Below, one piece after another: positions 33,101 to 46,231 of a stretch of 64,000 nt of DNA. Made by a program: the position numbers and the translations under genes. The stretch lies in contig CM042151.1 in the NCBI GenBank assembly GCA_023376005.1, positions 76,543,985-76,607,984 on the forward strand, written 5' to 3'. Position 1 is the stretch's first letter; the number at the start of each line of letters is the position of its first letter. Source of the stretch: Doryteuthis pealeii. Taxonomy: Eukaryota > Mollusca > Cephalopoda > Myopsida > Loliginidae. Under the pieces are notes generated by a model that had not been told where the DNA came from, ran no database searches, and saw nothing but the letters and a program-made list of their open reading frames with translations.

Positions 33101-34174
33101 CTTACACATACATACCCAACCCATTGTGAATCGTATCAATTTCTGAGGGAGCTCTGTTGTATATGCAAAGTCGAAATCTCCCGATTCACTAATACAAACT
33201 ACATACACTCGTCAACGGACGGATAAAGTCGGAAGTGCCTCGGTCGCTACCTAAAACGGAATGACCATTTTAACATATATCTGCGCATGGGCTCCAATCA
33301 GAGTTCCGGCTTGATAGTCAATTCCCAAAATTAAATAAAAATAAAAAATTGGTAAATAAAATTCGAATATCATCCAATGAAAGCGATTCCGCGGGTAAAG
33401 TGAAAACAACTCCAAGTGATCCAACTTTGGGACCGGCCGATCTCTATAAAACGAACAGCTTTGAAGGGCACCGACAGTCAGAGCTGAAGGCACCATCACG
33501 AACGCAGGCACGACGAGCGCTACCTCACAGAAGGACACATCAAAGAGCGGCGGGTCACACCCAACTCACCCAACCTGACCTCACACCAGGCAGTCAAATC
33601 AACAAGTCAACTACATCATTCGTTGATACAAAAGCGCTACTACCAGTACACAATATTCTGCCTAGAACAAGACTTCAAAATAACCGAAACTACAAGATTC
33701 TGTCTACAACAGCTAACGACTCTAAAATACAAGACTTGACTCACCTACCAACACCCATCACTACTCACTGACTTTTATTCAAGACACAGTGCTACACTAC
33801 ACACACAATATTCTGCCTACGACAACAACAACAGACATACCGACTGATACAAACCCATTCGGTTACACAAATGAACAAACTTATCTACCTCCAACCCCCA
33901 ATTCTCTACGATCATCAACTTAAGGGGCGAACTTCAGTCGCGCGCCTACCTCCACATACACAATATTCTGCCTACGTCACACCCCAATACACAGTCAAGC
34001 CGGACATTTTACGGACTCGATATCCACCATACTATAACCAAATTATCCTGTAATTCTCTTTCTATCCTTTCCCTGTACGTCATGTTGTTTTTCGTAATAC
34101 AATTTTAAAACTCAAAATCTGTGTTTGTTTTTTCCTTGCCACCATACGCTTGCATGCAAATACGGTTTATAACA
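30166..34174 (+). mobile_element. Second copy of the RT-less LTR element, indel-rich
   Basis: It starts inside a left-type LTR (equivalent to about 22005). There is a local stutter at 30850-30990, where the LTR end, primer-binding site and start of the ORF appear twice in broken form. The internal region follows (about 30990-33154) and then a right LTR (33155-34174). Most differences from 22005-25946 are one-base indels. The AAAA run near 32395 keeps the ORF in a frame that the first copy loses. Confidence 0.8.
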
Positions 34175-34876
34175 CTGGTGACTATGTACTCGTAAAACAA
34201 CCAAGAGAAACAAATGGTCACACAATATGAACCAACATTCTATATTGTAACTGAAACTAAAGGATCACAAATTAGAGCTAGGCGAATATATGATGAAAGG
34301 GAGATAACCCTGGATATTAGTCACTTTAAACTTGCAAACCAACTAGTGAATGAAAGACTAGGTATTGACACAGATAATAGCACTGAGAAAACGGAAATAC
34401 AGGAAACAAAGAATAATGTAGACAATTATAGTGATTACGAGGAAATATGCACTAACTACACACCAACACCAGAAGCAACCACAATAACTGAGGGCAACAA
34501 AAAATCAGATGAACCAGGCACAGATGAAGATGAAACAGCAATTGCAATAACAGACGAAATGAAACTACAAACGAAGAAAACAAATAGACCCAGAAGAAAA
34601 AAAAGATGCACCAAAGACACTTAAAAGACTACATATTATGAACATTCATTATGGGGGAACTCAAATCTTTGAAGTTGAGAGAAATGTTGTAACTGATAAA
34701 TAAAGGATTCATTTCTGGACATGCGCACTCATACATAGACTGACGGGCGCCAATCTTTGAAATAAAAATTCAGTTCTTATCCTGTTACCAGAGTGTGTTG
34801 ACTTGTTTTTTATTCTCGCTTAAAGAACTCACAGTTACCTTTTTAAAAACTAGGATATAAAAGTCAAACTTTGATA
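34175..34876 (+). pseudogene. Second copy of gypsy integrase tail and 3' LTR
   Basis: This corresponds to 25947-26659, with integrase C-terminal sequence to about 34624 and the 3' LTR at 34676-34876. Short indels persist. Order and spacing are as in the first copy, offset by about 8.2 kb. Confidence 0.8.
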
Positions 34877-34938
34877 GTCACCAATTTAAGGTTAAGAAGT
34901 AGCTATGTGCTAATTATCGCTGGCTCTAAAAAAGGGTG

Positions 34939-35241
34939 TGTTGTGAATTTATAAACTTAATCTCACATAAAAGAGACATGCCTTTTTTTGTCTTTGGCAA
35001 GCGCAGTTATTCCTTGAGACATATTCCAATTGAGATACTTCCATTAGATTAACGAGGTAACACATTAGGACTTTTCATAACACGAGGTGTTTTTATTTAT
35101 TTAAAATAATGACTGAAAACAAAAGGTCAAAGGGCAAGTAACTCACTCGTACAATCAATGGATTAGGGCAGATAACTTTTTGACCCTATTATTATTAGAG
35201 TCTGTTAGTGTTAATAGTACTGACTAAAGTGAATTTCAACA
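34939..35241 (-). repeat. Ty1/Copia 3' LTR, second copy
   Basis: It matches 26722-27029 with a few single-base deletions. It starts, on the minus strand, directly after the polypurine tract. Confidence 0.8.
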
Positions 35242-37795
35242 CCTCCTCACTTGCAGTCAGGCTTGTTCTATAATTTCTCTAACACCAAACAGTTCTCTGA
35301 GCTTCACAAATTGTGAGGTCACAAGTCCTTTTGTCAGCATATCAGCAACCATGTCCTTGCTTTGACAATATTCAAGTTGAATAGCTTTCCTTTTAACTTG
35401 TTCACGGATATAGTAGAACTTAATATCTATATGTTTTGCCCGTCCATGATATTGTGGATTTTTCACCATGCATATTGTAGATTGGTTTATCTCATAATGA
35501 GTGTTGGTCCAACTGAGGCTTCATTGAGGTCACTTTGAAGACGTTGCATCCATACAGCTTCCTGTGCTGCACTTGCCAATGCCATGTATTCTGCTTCAGC
35601 TGTAGATAATGCCACACAAGATTGCTTTTTGCTTCTCCAACTGACAGCAGCTCCACTTAATTTAAACAGGTAGCCTGAAGTTGACCTGCGGTCATCCAAA
35701 TCTCCAGCCCAGTCTGCATCGGAATATACGACGAAATCAGTCACCTCCTCCTTGTCATACAGCAACCCATAGTTCCGTTTACCATTAAGATAGCGCATGG
35801 TGTGCTTAATGGACTTCCAGTGTTCCATAGTTGGCTTGGAACAAAATCTGGCAACATTACTGACAGCATAAGCAATATCAGGTTGTGTTCTTGTCGAAAG
35901 ATATAGGAGACTTCCAATTGCCGACTGATACAATTCTTGATTGAATAGCTTGCTGTCCTCAGTGGCTTTGGTTAGCTTTGCACCAGTATCAATTAGAGTC
36001 GCTGTAGGTTTTGAGTTTTCCATTTTAATTTTTTTCAAAACTTCTGCAGTATATGCTGGTTGACCAATCCAGATTTTTCCTGACCCTGGATAAACAATTT
36101 TGACACCCAAGAAGTAGTGAAGTTTTCCCATGTCCTTGATGTCAAAACACTCTGAGATTCTTTTGATGAATTCTTGGATTTATGTCGAAGACTTGCTCGC
36201 TAGATATCATCAACATAAACAGCTGCTATGAAGACCTCTCCTCCTGAAGTTAGTGTGTAGATACAAGGATCATTTTCTAACTGTTTGAAATGCATCTTCT
36301 TTAGCTGTCTGTTAAGGGCTTCATTCCAGCATCTTGGCGACTGTTTCAAACCATATAGGATTCGATTCAGTTTACAGACAAGATGCTCTTTGCCTTTGAC
36401 TTCAAAACCTTCCGGCTGTTTCATGTAGATGTCTTCATTTAACTCACTATTCAAAAATGCAGTGGTTATATCCAACTGGTGTAGCTTGAGATCATGTTTT
36501 GCTGCCAATGCAATAACAGTTCGCACTGATTCGAACCTTACAACTGGACAAAAGATCTCATCGTAGTCAACTCCATGCTTTTGGAGAAATCCCTGAGCTA
36601 CAAGTCGAGCTTTGTGCTGTTTCATGTCTCCATCACCATCATATTTTCTTTTGAATATCCACTTACTTCCAATTGCTTTCCGTCCACTGGGTAGTTCAGC
36701 AAGATCCCATACTTTTTTAGTATTTAGTGAATTTATTTCACTTTCCATTGCTTTCAACCATTCCCTTTTCTCAGGACTGGAAAGTGCTTCTTTTACTGTT
36801 AATGGGTCATCCAACCTGTGAGCAACATATACCCATTCACCATACTGATCTGGAGCTTTTCTAATCCTTGGTGATCTTCGTGGTCCTGTGGCCTCTCGTG
36901 AATTCTCATCATCATCACTTCTGATGTTTTCACATTCAACCTCCACTACAGGTTGATTAACAACTCCACCTGTCCCCTGTTCACCTTTGGATGCGGTTTC
37001 ATTAAATATGACATCTCTGCTATGGAAGACTCTAGATGTGTCTGTATCAAAGAGTCTATTGACCCTTTGACACAATACCATATCCAAGAAAGATGCTCTT
37101 TTTGCTTTAGGTTCTATTTTAGATCTTTCATCCTTTGGTATATGAGCATAAGCACTACATCCAAAAATGCGTAAATGATTAACATTTGGTTTGTAGCCTT
37201 TCCATACTTCATATGGTGTCATCGCTTTTACAGCAGTTTTTGGGCTTCGGTTTCGAACATATATGAAGCTGTTGACAGAACTTCTGTCCAAAATTTCTTA
37301 GGCAGCTTCGAATCTGACAACATTGCTCGTACAGTTTCCACTAACGTCCGATCCATTCTTTCAGCTACTCCATTTTGCTCTAGTGTTTTGGGAACAGTGG
37401 GCTCATGGCGTATACCATTCTTTTTTAAGTAATCTTCAAACTCTTTTGAAGTGTATTCACCGCCATTGTCAGAGCGTAGTGTCTTAATTTTCTCACCACT
37501 GGAATTCTCCACCATGGTTTTCCACTCCATGAATTTTTAAAAAACTTTACTTTTGTTTTTAAGAATGTATATCCATACATATCTTGATTTGTCATCAATA
37601 AATGTGACAAAATATTCTGCTCCACTGAGTGATTTTGCCTCTAATCTTCCACAAAGATCACTGTGCACAATTTCAAGCAGTTTTGTGGTTCGCCTACCGC
37701 CAGATTTTGGAAACGAAGAACGTTAATGTTTTCCATCCACACATGGCTCACAAAAGTTGATGTCTTTTGTTACATCATAATCAAGGCCATTTACT
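35242..37795 (-). pseudogene. Ty1/Copia pol (integrase, RT, RNase H), copy 2
   Basis: On the minus strand the order is a zinc-binding region (CEPCVDGKH, near 37740), the integrase core (HSDLCG, SDNGGEYTSKEF, EQNGVAERM), then RT and RNase H (37291 to 35257). RT motifs are WIFKRKYDGDG, LHQLDITTAFLNSE and VYVDDI. In-frame stops lie near 37725 and 37535, and the frame break after YVDD is the same as in copy 1, so both copies descend from one dead element. Gag and the 5' LTR are absent: the element is cut at about 37795 against a foldback repeat. It is antisense to gene B. Confidence 0.85.
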
Positions 37796-38055
37796 AAAAT
37801 GACTAAATCGCTACTAATTCGGTTTTGGTAATAGGGCATCTTTAACATTGAAACTTATTTTAATATGAAATTCTTTAGAAAATAACCTAACAATTTAGAA
37901 AAAAAGAAAAGAAAAAAAAATACATATTTTTTCTTATTTACGAGATTTAAGTTTCAATGTTTAAGATGCCCTATTACCAAAACCGAATTAGTTGCGATTT
38001 AGTTTTTTTTACATATGTTCCGTCGTTAAATTATCTTTCCAAAAATGTAACATTA

Positions 38056-38110
<55 letters not shown>

Positions 38111-38320
38111 TACAAAGATCTTTGTATGGGGGATCAATGCGCGAAACAAAAACTAACGAAAATTATTATCCTTTTCAATTTAGTAAACATTTATTTACAA
38201 TAATAGTTCGTCTTTTATTACTTCATATACCGAAAAAATTTTATTAAAATCGGATAGTTAGTTTATTTTATAAGATTTTTAGAAGAATTTCCTGTGATCA
38301 CCCTTTTTTAGAGCTAGCGA
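37796..38320. mobile_element. Foldback repeat with nested palindrome and (TA)n
   Basis: The stretch 'ctaattcggttttggtaata' at 37815 is inverted at 37972-37991. The whole of 37925-38310 is inverted again at 43930-44280. A (TA)n tract lies at 38052-38102. No coding sequence. The Copia element sits inside a member of this family. Confidence 0.65.
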
Positions 38321-38700
38321 GAAAATGCCCATGCCTATAAGATATTTTGTGTTTTCAAAACCTTATATGTAATTTATAATAATGAGAAAAGTTCCATAAA
38401 TAGTCATCAAAACATAAATCACACCATAAGAATATTTAAATATATAGGCATATGGCATAGTAGACAAAACTCAGTATTAAAACAAACAACTTGTATTAAC
38501 ATGACGTTTACAAAAAGGTATAACAGGATACCGGGCAAAGTTCTTTGATAAATTTTTGTTTAAAAGTTCTTGTTTGAAAGTTCAATATGAAATATAAGAA
38601 AAGATGTTATAAATCTCGAAGTGAGACAGAAAGGGTAAGATTTCATAGTCACAAAACAGTCAGGCGTAAGGTTGAATAGATAATGCTGATCTCGGAAAGG

Positions 38701-38773
<73 letters not shown>

Positions 38774-39300
38774 CAGTTGTTCATACCTTTTAAGCATGTA
38801 CGTGAATTAATCTTACACTGTAAGGCGTGGATTCGTTTAGACACGTAAATTCTTTCTAGCTTAATATCCGAAAAAGGTGGTATTTATAAGAATTGAGAAG
38901 GCTCCAAATTGGGTCTACTTGGTAAATTTATTTTAGGCGCGAACGTCTCTGATTGGTCGAAAATGTACAAATATTTATTTCAATTTTTCTCTTTTATGCT
39001 GCACCAATCCACATGCGCAAAGACGTACTTTCGTCATTCGACTCTCAATCGTCATAGTGAAAACTTCCGGTTCACTACATGGGAAATTAGGTCGAGTCAT
39101 AGGCAATCCTATAAGAATTTACCAGGAAATAGTTAAGGATTACCGAGTCATGCTTATATAATGGCATGGTTTTGAAATAAATATAAATCGGTTAATTATC
39201 GGATTTTAATACAATTTTCTGTAAAGCAATAAAAGTTTAGATTTCTTTTTTAAATACATTTTTTATCTAAATTCTGAAGACATTCTTTTCTTCTTTTTTT
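38321..39300. repeat. Intron 1 sequence with (GA)n
   Basis: A pure (GA)n tract of about 66 bp lies at 38705-38770. The stretch at 38890-38925 is the inverse of 5925-5960. Otherwise it is featureless AT-rich intron. Confidence 0.7.
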
Positions 39301-42300
39301 TGTAGTCATCCCCCCCCTCATTGTTTTGTTAATTTGCCTCCACTCTATTAATGATGAATAGTTATTACATTAGGCACTGCCAAAATTGCCGAAAAATCCA
39401 TCCGTATTTTACAAAATACCTCCCCCGATTGAGAAAAAAAAAAAAAAAGATCAGCGAATTATCCGATTTTAATGAAATGTTCAGTGTTGATTTATCAATT
39501 AATTAATTTTATAATTCATCAGTTATTTTATTAAAAAAACAACTTTTCTGAATTTTTTTTCAGGTCACTTAACTTTGACTCTTATTTTGGGGGCGCAACA
39601 TTTCAGTGGGGTTATAAAAGGTTGAAATTAGTTGCAGTAAAATAAAAAGATAAAAAGACCGAGGTGTGAAAAACAATTAAAGGGAGATATCCTGGTAGAA
39701 AATAAGTACCGAAAATCTGAAAATTAAATGTAAAATACAAACTAAAAAAAAAAATTTTGGCGATCTCTTTTTTACTCTTTTCGATAATTATTTGATTGGC
39801 TATCATCTAATGAAATAAAAAAAAATTTACATCAATATTTGTTTTGTTTAAGAAGGCGGGGGGTGGGGGCCTAAATTTTCAATAGAGTTTTTCTACAAAA
39901 TTATTAAATAACTAATGTATAAAATGATGTACTGGCAAAATGAGCCTAAAATGTCTTCTACAGAAAATAATTTACCAAAAATCAGGGAATTATCGGATTT
40001 TAATGAAATTTTCAGTGTTTATTTATCAATGAATGAGATGTGTGATGCATTATTTATTTCATTTCAAAACTTTCTAATTTTTTTCAGGTCACTTAATTTT
40101 GACCCCCCACTTATGTTGGGGGCGTAACATTTTTTCGAGATGGTCTTATACTGTACTAATTACAGTATAAATAACGAGATATAAGTGTGAGAAGACCTGT
40201 TCTGCGCTCTTGCACCTTCGATGCACAATGTCTAGACCCCAAACGTTGTGATATTCTGGCCGATTTGACGGGCACGAGTCAGAGACAGGTTCACTAGGAT
40301 TAAAAACAAAACAACTACAAAGTTTGTAAACAAGACGCGAATGGAAGAAGGGGATCTGTGATACTTGGCGGCAGTCTATCTCACTAGCTGTCTATCGGCT
40401 TCCTCTACCGGCGACCTTCACACCTCAACGGCCCGGGTTCTAATTGACTAAGGGCTGGAGCTTAGCTGAATTTATGTAAAATTCTCCCCACTACTTATCT
40501 GCTGCTGGACCACACAGAGGGCCGACACTTAAATTCAACGCCGACTTTTAGACAACATTATCCCTTATTTTTTATTGGTGGTCATTATGTTACTACTTAT
40601 CGATTTAGACAAAGTTTGACCTTAAATAATAGATTTAATTATTTTTAATTCGCTTTTAAAACTCGTAGCAGATGATTTTAATGCCAGTACCTATATAAAA
40701 TATAATGAACTAAAGTGCTTATTGAATAAATATTTGTTTTTAGAATCTAAAAATATGTATTTTGAAACTTAAAATTAGGCATTTCATATTTAAATGAATT
40801 TTATCTATTAATTTACTAAGTACCACCAATTTTCCCAGTGAAATGTACTCCCCCACCCCCGCTATTTGATACAATGAAACTTGCATACAAATTAATATTA
40901 TCTTGAAAACAAAATTCCATTCGAAAGAACAAACAAAATAAACTCCTGATAATTTTTTTTAAAAATTTTCATTTCATCAGCTGAAATCTAACGTAGCCCA
41001 AAACAAAAAGGATAAAAAAAATTCTATGAAGAATCAATTAAAATTTCCATAACTATTTACCTTTGGATGTAAATATGTCTTTTGTTTTTCCATAAAATAT
41101 ATTAGGGGAAATATTTTTTATGAGGTAAAACCCTAACCCTAACCCTACCCCCCTATTTTATTTTATGAGATATTAAAAAAATGAACCGCCAAAAAACGAT
41201 TTTTTCCCTTTTTTTTCTATTAAGACAAGAGTCTGAATAACTATATCAAAAAGTTTGTATAATACTCAAGGCAGTATTTTTTGTAGAAAAAAAATCATGT
41301 ATTCTGAAATAAAGTGCTAAAAAGTCATAATATCATTATTTGAAAACCCTTTTTTTTTTTTTTAATTAATACGTACTATATGTCAAGAAAAAAATTTAAG
41401 AAATTAATTTTTAAGAGATTTTAAATCTCTTTTGTGTGCTTAAATAATTTTTTTTTTTTAATGTTTAAAAATCTTTTTTGTGTGTACAAATTGAATTTTT
41501 CACTAATATTTAAATATATGAATTTTAGAATTCATATGAACTAAAAGTTTGTCCGATCCATGATATATTAATATTTTAACAAGAATTTGAAATTTTTAGT
41601 TTTGAATAGTAATGTTTGATTCTTATAATATAGGGAAGAGCAAAACTGACAATATTTGTAAAACTTATTTCTTTTCTTTGCTTCAGTTGCACTATAAGTT
41701 GAAGTAAGAAAAATAATTCCGGAGTTATTCGGAAACTACCACAAAAAATTTTTTTTTTTTTTCAAAAATTATTGAAAACCGGTTATTGAATATGCACAAG
41801 AAAACAATTATGTTGAATACAGCCATGCATAGATTTAAGTCTATAAATAATTTTTTTTTATTAACGGTGAGTAATTTTTCCCAATCGGATAATTTGATCT
41901 TTGAGTTAATTGTTTTTCTCTGTAACAACTTTGTATGATCGTTACTTTTTTATCGAGATTTTTAAAAGCTAAGTTCAAAAATATTTATTTTCGTTCATTC
42001 AATATAGCTAAAACTGATCACGTGACCCGAAATTGGGTATACCTATAATTCACCATAGCAGAAATACCTAAATAACTCGGAAAGTTTTGAAATAATATAA
42101 CGGATGTATTATAAAATTCATTCACTGATAAATCAATAGTGAAAATTTCATAAAAATCGGATATTCACTGATTTTTGGGGTTTTTTTTTCAATGGGGGAG
42201 GGGTTAATTTATTTTGTAAAATACGGATTTTACGACATCTTTGGCAGTGTTTACGGCCATGTTTATGATATATTTGAGCAAAATTGACAGAAAAAATAGT

Positions 42301-42968
42301 TTAAAATGTATTAAAAATAAATTACATGAGTAATATTATTATTTATGTTTTTTTTTGTTTTTTTTTACTGATGCCCATTGTGTTACTACTTTTCAACTTG
42401 GACAAAAATTTGAACTTAAATAATCGATTTAATTAATTTTAATTCGTTTTTAAAATGAAAAGTAGACATTATTTTGACAGAATAGATATCACCAAAGATG
42501 GCATCATAGATGTATTTTACAAAATCAATTTTTAACACCCCTGATTGAAAATACATTTTTTTAAAAAAGCACCAAAACATCAGGGAATTATCCGATTTTA
42601 ATTAAATATTCAGTGTTGATTTATCAATGAATTAATTTTTTAATATATCAATTAATATATTTCGAAACCTGATTTTTTTTTTCAGGACACTTAATTTTGA
42701 CCCCCTTCCCTGATTTTTGGGGCGCAAAATATCGTTGGGGTTATATAAAAGTGAAACTAATTACAGTACAAATAAAAAGACAAAAGATTGAAGGTATGAA
42801 TTGGGAAAAAAAATTAAAGGGGGGATTTCGGTAGAAAATAAAAGCCGAAAATCTGAAAATAATTTGCAAGTAACTGATTCTTACATGGGCTAAACTTGCA
42901 AATTGGTCGAAAAATTAAAACGGAAAGTTTTTTGGTGGTCCCCCGTCATAGTTTAACTACAGTCGGTG
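39301..42968. mobile_element. Cluster of decayed non-autonomous DNA transposons
   Basis: The phrase 'cagggaattatccgatttta' and variants followed by 'aatgaaattttcagtgttta' occurs near 39455, 39985 and 42580. The inverse occurs near 42110-42165. Telomere-like 'ccctaaccctaaccctac' lies at 41131-41148. These match the MITE at 14437-15497. A unique, GC-richer stretch at 40195-40560 looks inserted. No transposase remains. Confidence 0.55.
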
Positions 42969-43286
42969 AATGAATTTTTTGCGAATTGGGTTACGGTTTA
43001 GGGGTTTGGGGATTAAGGTTGTTTTTTTTTAATTACGTATTGCTTAAAAAGAATTACTATACATCTAATGATGAAAAATATTTTTTAAAACCAAGTTTAA
43101 TTGAAATTATACATTGCAATACTAACACAAACAACTGAGACTAATGTGTCTACCGTTGGGTTCAATAATTAATTTCAATGGTTAATTAAATGTATAGTAA
43201 TTTTGAGTTTTTTTAAGCAATATGTAATTAAAAACAACCTTAATCCCCAAACCCTAAACTGTAACCCAATTCACAAAAAGTTCATT
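42969..43286. mobile_element. Foldback element with GGTTTAGGG-type arms
   Basis: The left arm 'gaattgggttacggtttagg' (42982 onward) is inverted at 43240-43275, with 'ccaaaccctaaactgtaacc'. The arms extend through 'gattaaggttgttttt' and its complement, making a hairpin of about 320 bp. No ORF. Confidence 0.65.
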
Positions 43287-44320
43287 GCGCGAAACAAAAA
43301 CTAAGGAAAAAAAATTATTAGCCTGTAGTAGGTGATGTTACATATATTTTTCTATATATAAGTACACATCCCACTAGCAGCAAACATTATTCAACAAAAT
43401 GGAGAAATAACGAAGTCGGATTTAAATACACAACTTGTATTAAAGTAAAGTTACAAAATGTAGTACATGATACCGGGAAAAGTCCTTTTCATTTGTTCTT
43501 GTTTTAAAAGTTCATATTTTGTCTTATTTCACTTCCCGATTATGGAACTAACTTGTTTGCGTGGCGATTACTTGTCTGTCATCCTCAAACCGAATTCTCC
43601 CTCTTCCTAGAATTCCCGCTTCTTATTTTAGCGCTCGATTTTAAATTCCAGCGTCTATTAGTTCCGTTATTACATTTTTAGAGTATTTACCCCCCCCTTC
43701 TCAAACAATCATTTTATTAACCATTACAAGCCATTTCAATTTACTAAACATTTATTTACAATAAAAGTTCGTTTTTATTACTCCCTATACCAAAAGTTTT
43801 ATCAAAATTGGAGAGTTTATTTTAGAAGATTTTTAGAAGAATTTCCTGTCATCATTCTTTTTTCTTTTTTTTTTTTTAAATTTCATGGGTTATACTTAGG
43901 GATGTGCAATTTCTCGCTGGCTTTAAAAAAGGGTGATCACAGGAAATTCTTCTAAAAATCATAAAATAAACTAACCATCCGATTTTAATAAAACTTTCGG
44001 TATATGAAGTAATAAAAGACAAACTTTTATTGTAAATAAGTGTTTACTAAATTGAAAAGGATGATAATTTTTTTAGTTAGTTTTTGTTTCGCGCATTGAT
44101 CCCTCGTACAAATATCTTTTTTTTTGGGGGGGGGGGATATAAATAATTTACATTTTTGGAAAGATAATTTAACGACGGAACATATGTAAAAAAAACTAAA
44201 TCGCAACTAATTCGGTTTTGGTAATAGGGCATCTTAAACATTGAAACTTAAATTTCGTAAATAAGAAAAAATATGTATCTTTTTTTTTTCCTAAATTGTT
44301 AGATTATTTTCTAAAGAATT
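43287..44320. mobile_element. Inverted-repeat block, same family as 37796-38320
   Basis: The segment 43730-43860 (plus-like orientation) and 43920-44280 (inverse) face each other around 43870-43915. The latter contains 'caactaattcggttttggta', matching 37815. A G-run lies at 44128-44138. No gene. Confidence 0.6.
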
Positions 44321-45235
44321 TTATATTAAAAGTTCCTATTGTCTACTTGTTTTTTGTTTTTTTGTTGTTTTTTTCAGGGATCTTAAAAATTTATAAAATG
44401 TAAAATAAATACTTCTGTTTAGCGGATATCAAAATCGTATTTATTAATCAAAGAAATTATTGTATAAAAAATATCTAGCTAAAAATAATGACATAACATA
44501 TTTCGGTTTTTATTTTTTTAATTTTGAAAATAATGTTTGAATGGCAAATTGTCGTCATTCTTATTAATGGATGGATCTAACGGAAATAATATCCGCTTTG
44601 GTTTTTGAAGGAAAACTGTTGTTGTTGTTGTTGTTGTTGTTTGTTGCAGCGCTGGGTAGTTGAGGTCAATAAGTTAAATCGTGAGGCATCAAGAAAATGC
44701 TAAATTAGTCATTTGTTTTTGCTTCAGAAAAGAAATTATTATACTTACGTTCATCCATATAAAAAATAGTGCACACGTAAAGATGTGATAATTATGTCAA
44801 CAAAGATTAAGAATTTACGGGAATTTACTTTTAAATGCAAAAATTTAGGTTTTATGTAAGAGAAATTTGTTTTTTTTTTAAAACTTTTTTATAACACATA
44901 AACTTGGAATTGTTCTTTATATTAAACGTAAAAGAAAACATTAAAAAGTTAATTTTCAATTTTTTATTGACGTTTTAAAATATTTTTTAACAATTTTCGC
45001 ACGTATAAAAAGAGCGTCTTTTGCACACACCTAGTTATACTGGATTTAATCTTTTTAGAAATGCAAAAATTAGGGACTGGAAAAATGCCATGAAAAGGTA
45101 AAAAAAAAATTTTTTTTTAAAGTACATTCTAAATTGATAAAAACTTCTTTTTTTTCAAATATTTTTACAAAAAAAAAAAATACACACTATTGCTTTACCC
45201 TAATTAATTTGATTTTTTTTTTTTTTTTTTCACAG
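44321..45235. other. End of gene B intron 1
   Basis: AT-rich sequence with a (GTT)n tract at 44620-44640 and many T runs, ending in the polypyrimidine tract and CACAG acceptor before the exon at 45236. No gene is seen. Confidence 0.6.
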
Positions 45236-45382
45236 GTCTTTCAATAACAATTGTTGGTGTAGGTGAGGTTAAATGGAAGGAAACCTATACGGAGCGATCA
45301 GGTGGAAAATCAAGAACTCGTACTAGGACATATTCTAATTATGAAAGCTATTTTAAAGAGCGGGTTATGCTTCATGGATCTG
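45236..45382 (+). CDS. Alpha-arrestin gene B, exon 2
   Basis: This 147-bp exon has an acceptor cacag at 45231-45235 and a donor GTAAGA at 45383. It reads LSITIVGVGEVKWKE, then a basic Ser/Arg/Thr loop (SGGKSRTRTRTYSNYES) and YFKERVMLHGSG. The R-G-x-x-I-x-x-x-G-x-x-x-x-W pattern is the third/fourth strand region of the arrestin N domain. The split Gly codons join exon 1 and exon 3 in frame. A foldback transposon starts only 14 bases after the exon. Confidence 0.9.
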
Positions 45383-45396
45383 GTAAGACTTAATTA

Positions 45397-46224
45397 GGTG
45401 GACCTGAACATCTGGAACCCTTCTAAATTTTTAAAAATATTTTTTTTTTTTTTCCTTCAATGGATTATTATCGATTACACACCAATCTATCAGATTGTAA
45501 AAAAAATCTTAAAAGTTCTTTATTTTTTGAGTTTTCACGGGTGCTCATTTCCCAAATTAATTATTTATTTTCCCATTAAACTAATCTTAAACCCCAACCC
45601 CAACCCTAACCTTAACGCCTAACCCTAACCCTAAACCCCCTAGTTAAAATTAACAGTTTTATTACAAAATTTGTGGGTTCTGTTTTTTCTGGGTCAACTG
45701 TATACAGGGCGACCTAGAAAAAACAGAACCCAAATTATTTATTCATTTTCCCATTAAACTAACCCTAAACCCCAACCTCAACCCTAACCCTAAACCCTAG
45801 ATCCCCATAGTTAAATTAACAGTTTTATTACAAAATGTGTGGGTTCTGTTTTTTCTGGGTCCCTTAATTTTGACACCTTTGTGCAAGTTCAGCCCAACTG
45901 TTAAGATATAAGGTTAGTTTAATGGGAAAATAAATAATTAATTTGGGTTAGGGTTAGAATATTTAAATATTTATTTTGGTAAACTTGTATGTCTTTTCCG
46001 AGAGTCGTAAGGGACTTCTGTTCGAGCAGTTATGATATGGGGGATCGATTTACTATAAACTTATACGGGGAAATGAGCACCCCTGAAAACCCCAAAAATA
46101 AATAACTTTTAAGAATTTTTTTTTCAATCTGATAGAATGGTGTGTAATCGATAATAATCCATTGAAGGAAAATTTTTTTTTTTTTTAAATTAGATGGGGA
46201 GGTTCCAGATGTTCAGGTCCGCAC
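45397..46224. mobile_element. Foldback element with 7-bp target duplication
   Basis: An 828-bp element is flanked by TTAATTA at 45390-45396 and 46225-46231. Its ends are inverted repeats: 'ggacctgaacatctggaacc' at the left and 'ggttccagatgttcaggtcc' at the right. The arms extend about 200 bp inward. They contain degenerate CCCTAA repeats (45595-45640, 45755-45810, and inverse near 45950). No ORF. It lies just inside intron 2 of gene B. Confidence 0.8.
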
Positions 46225-46231
46225 TTAATTA

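Noticed and set aside
45595..45640. Telomere or interstitial telomere fusion point
   Set aside because: Repeats are short, degenerate and lie within foldback arms on both orientations.
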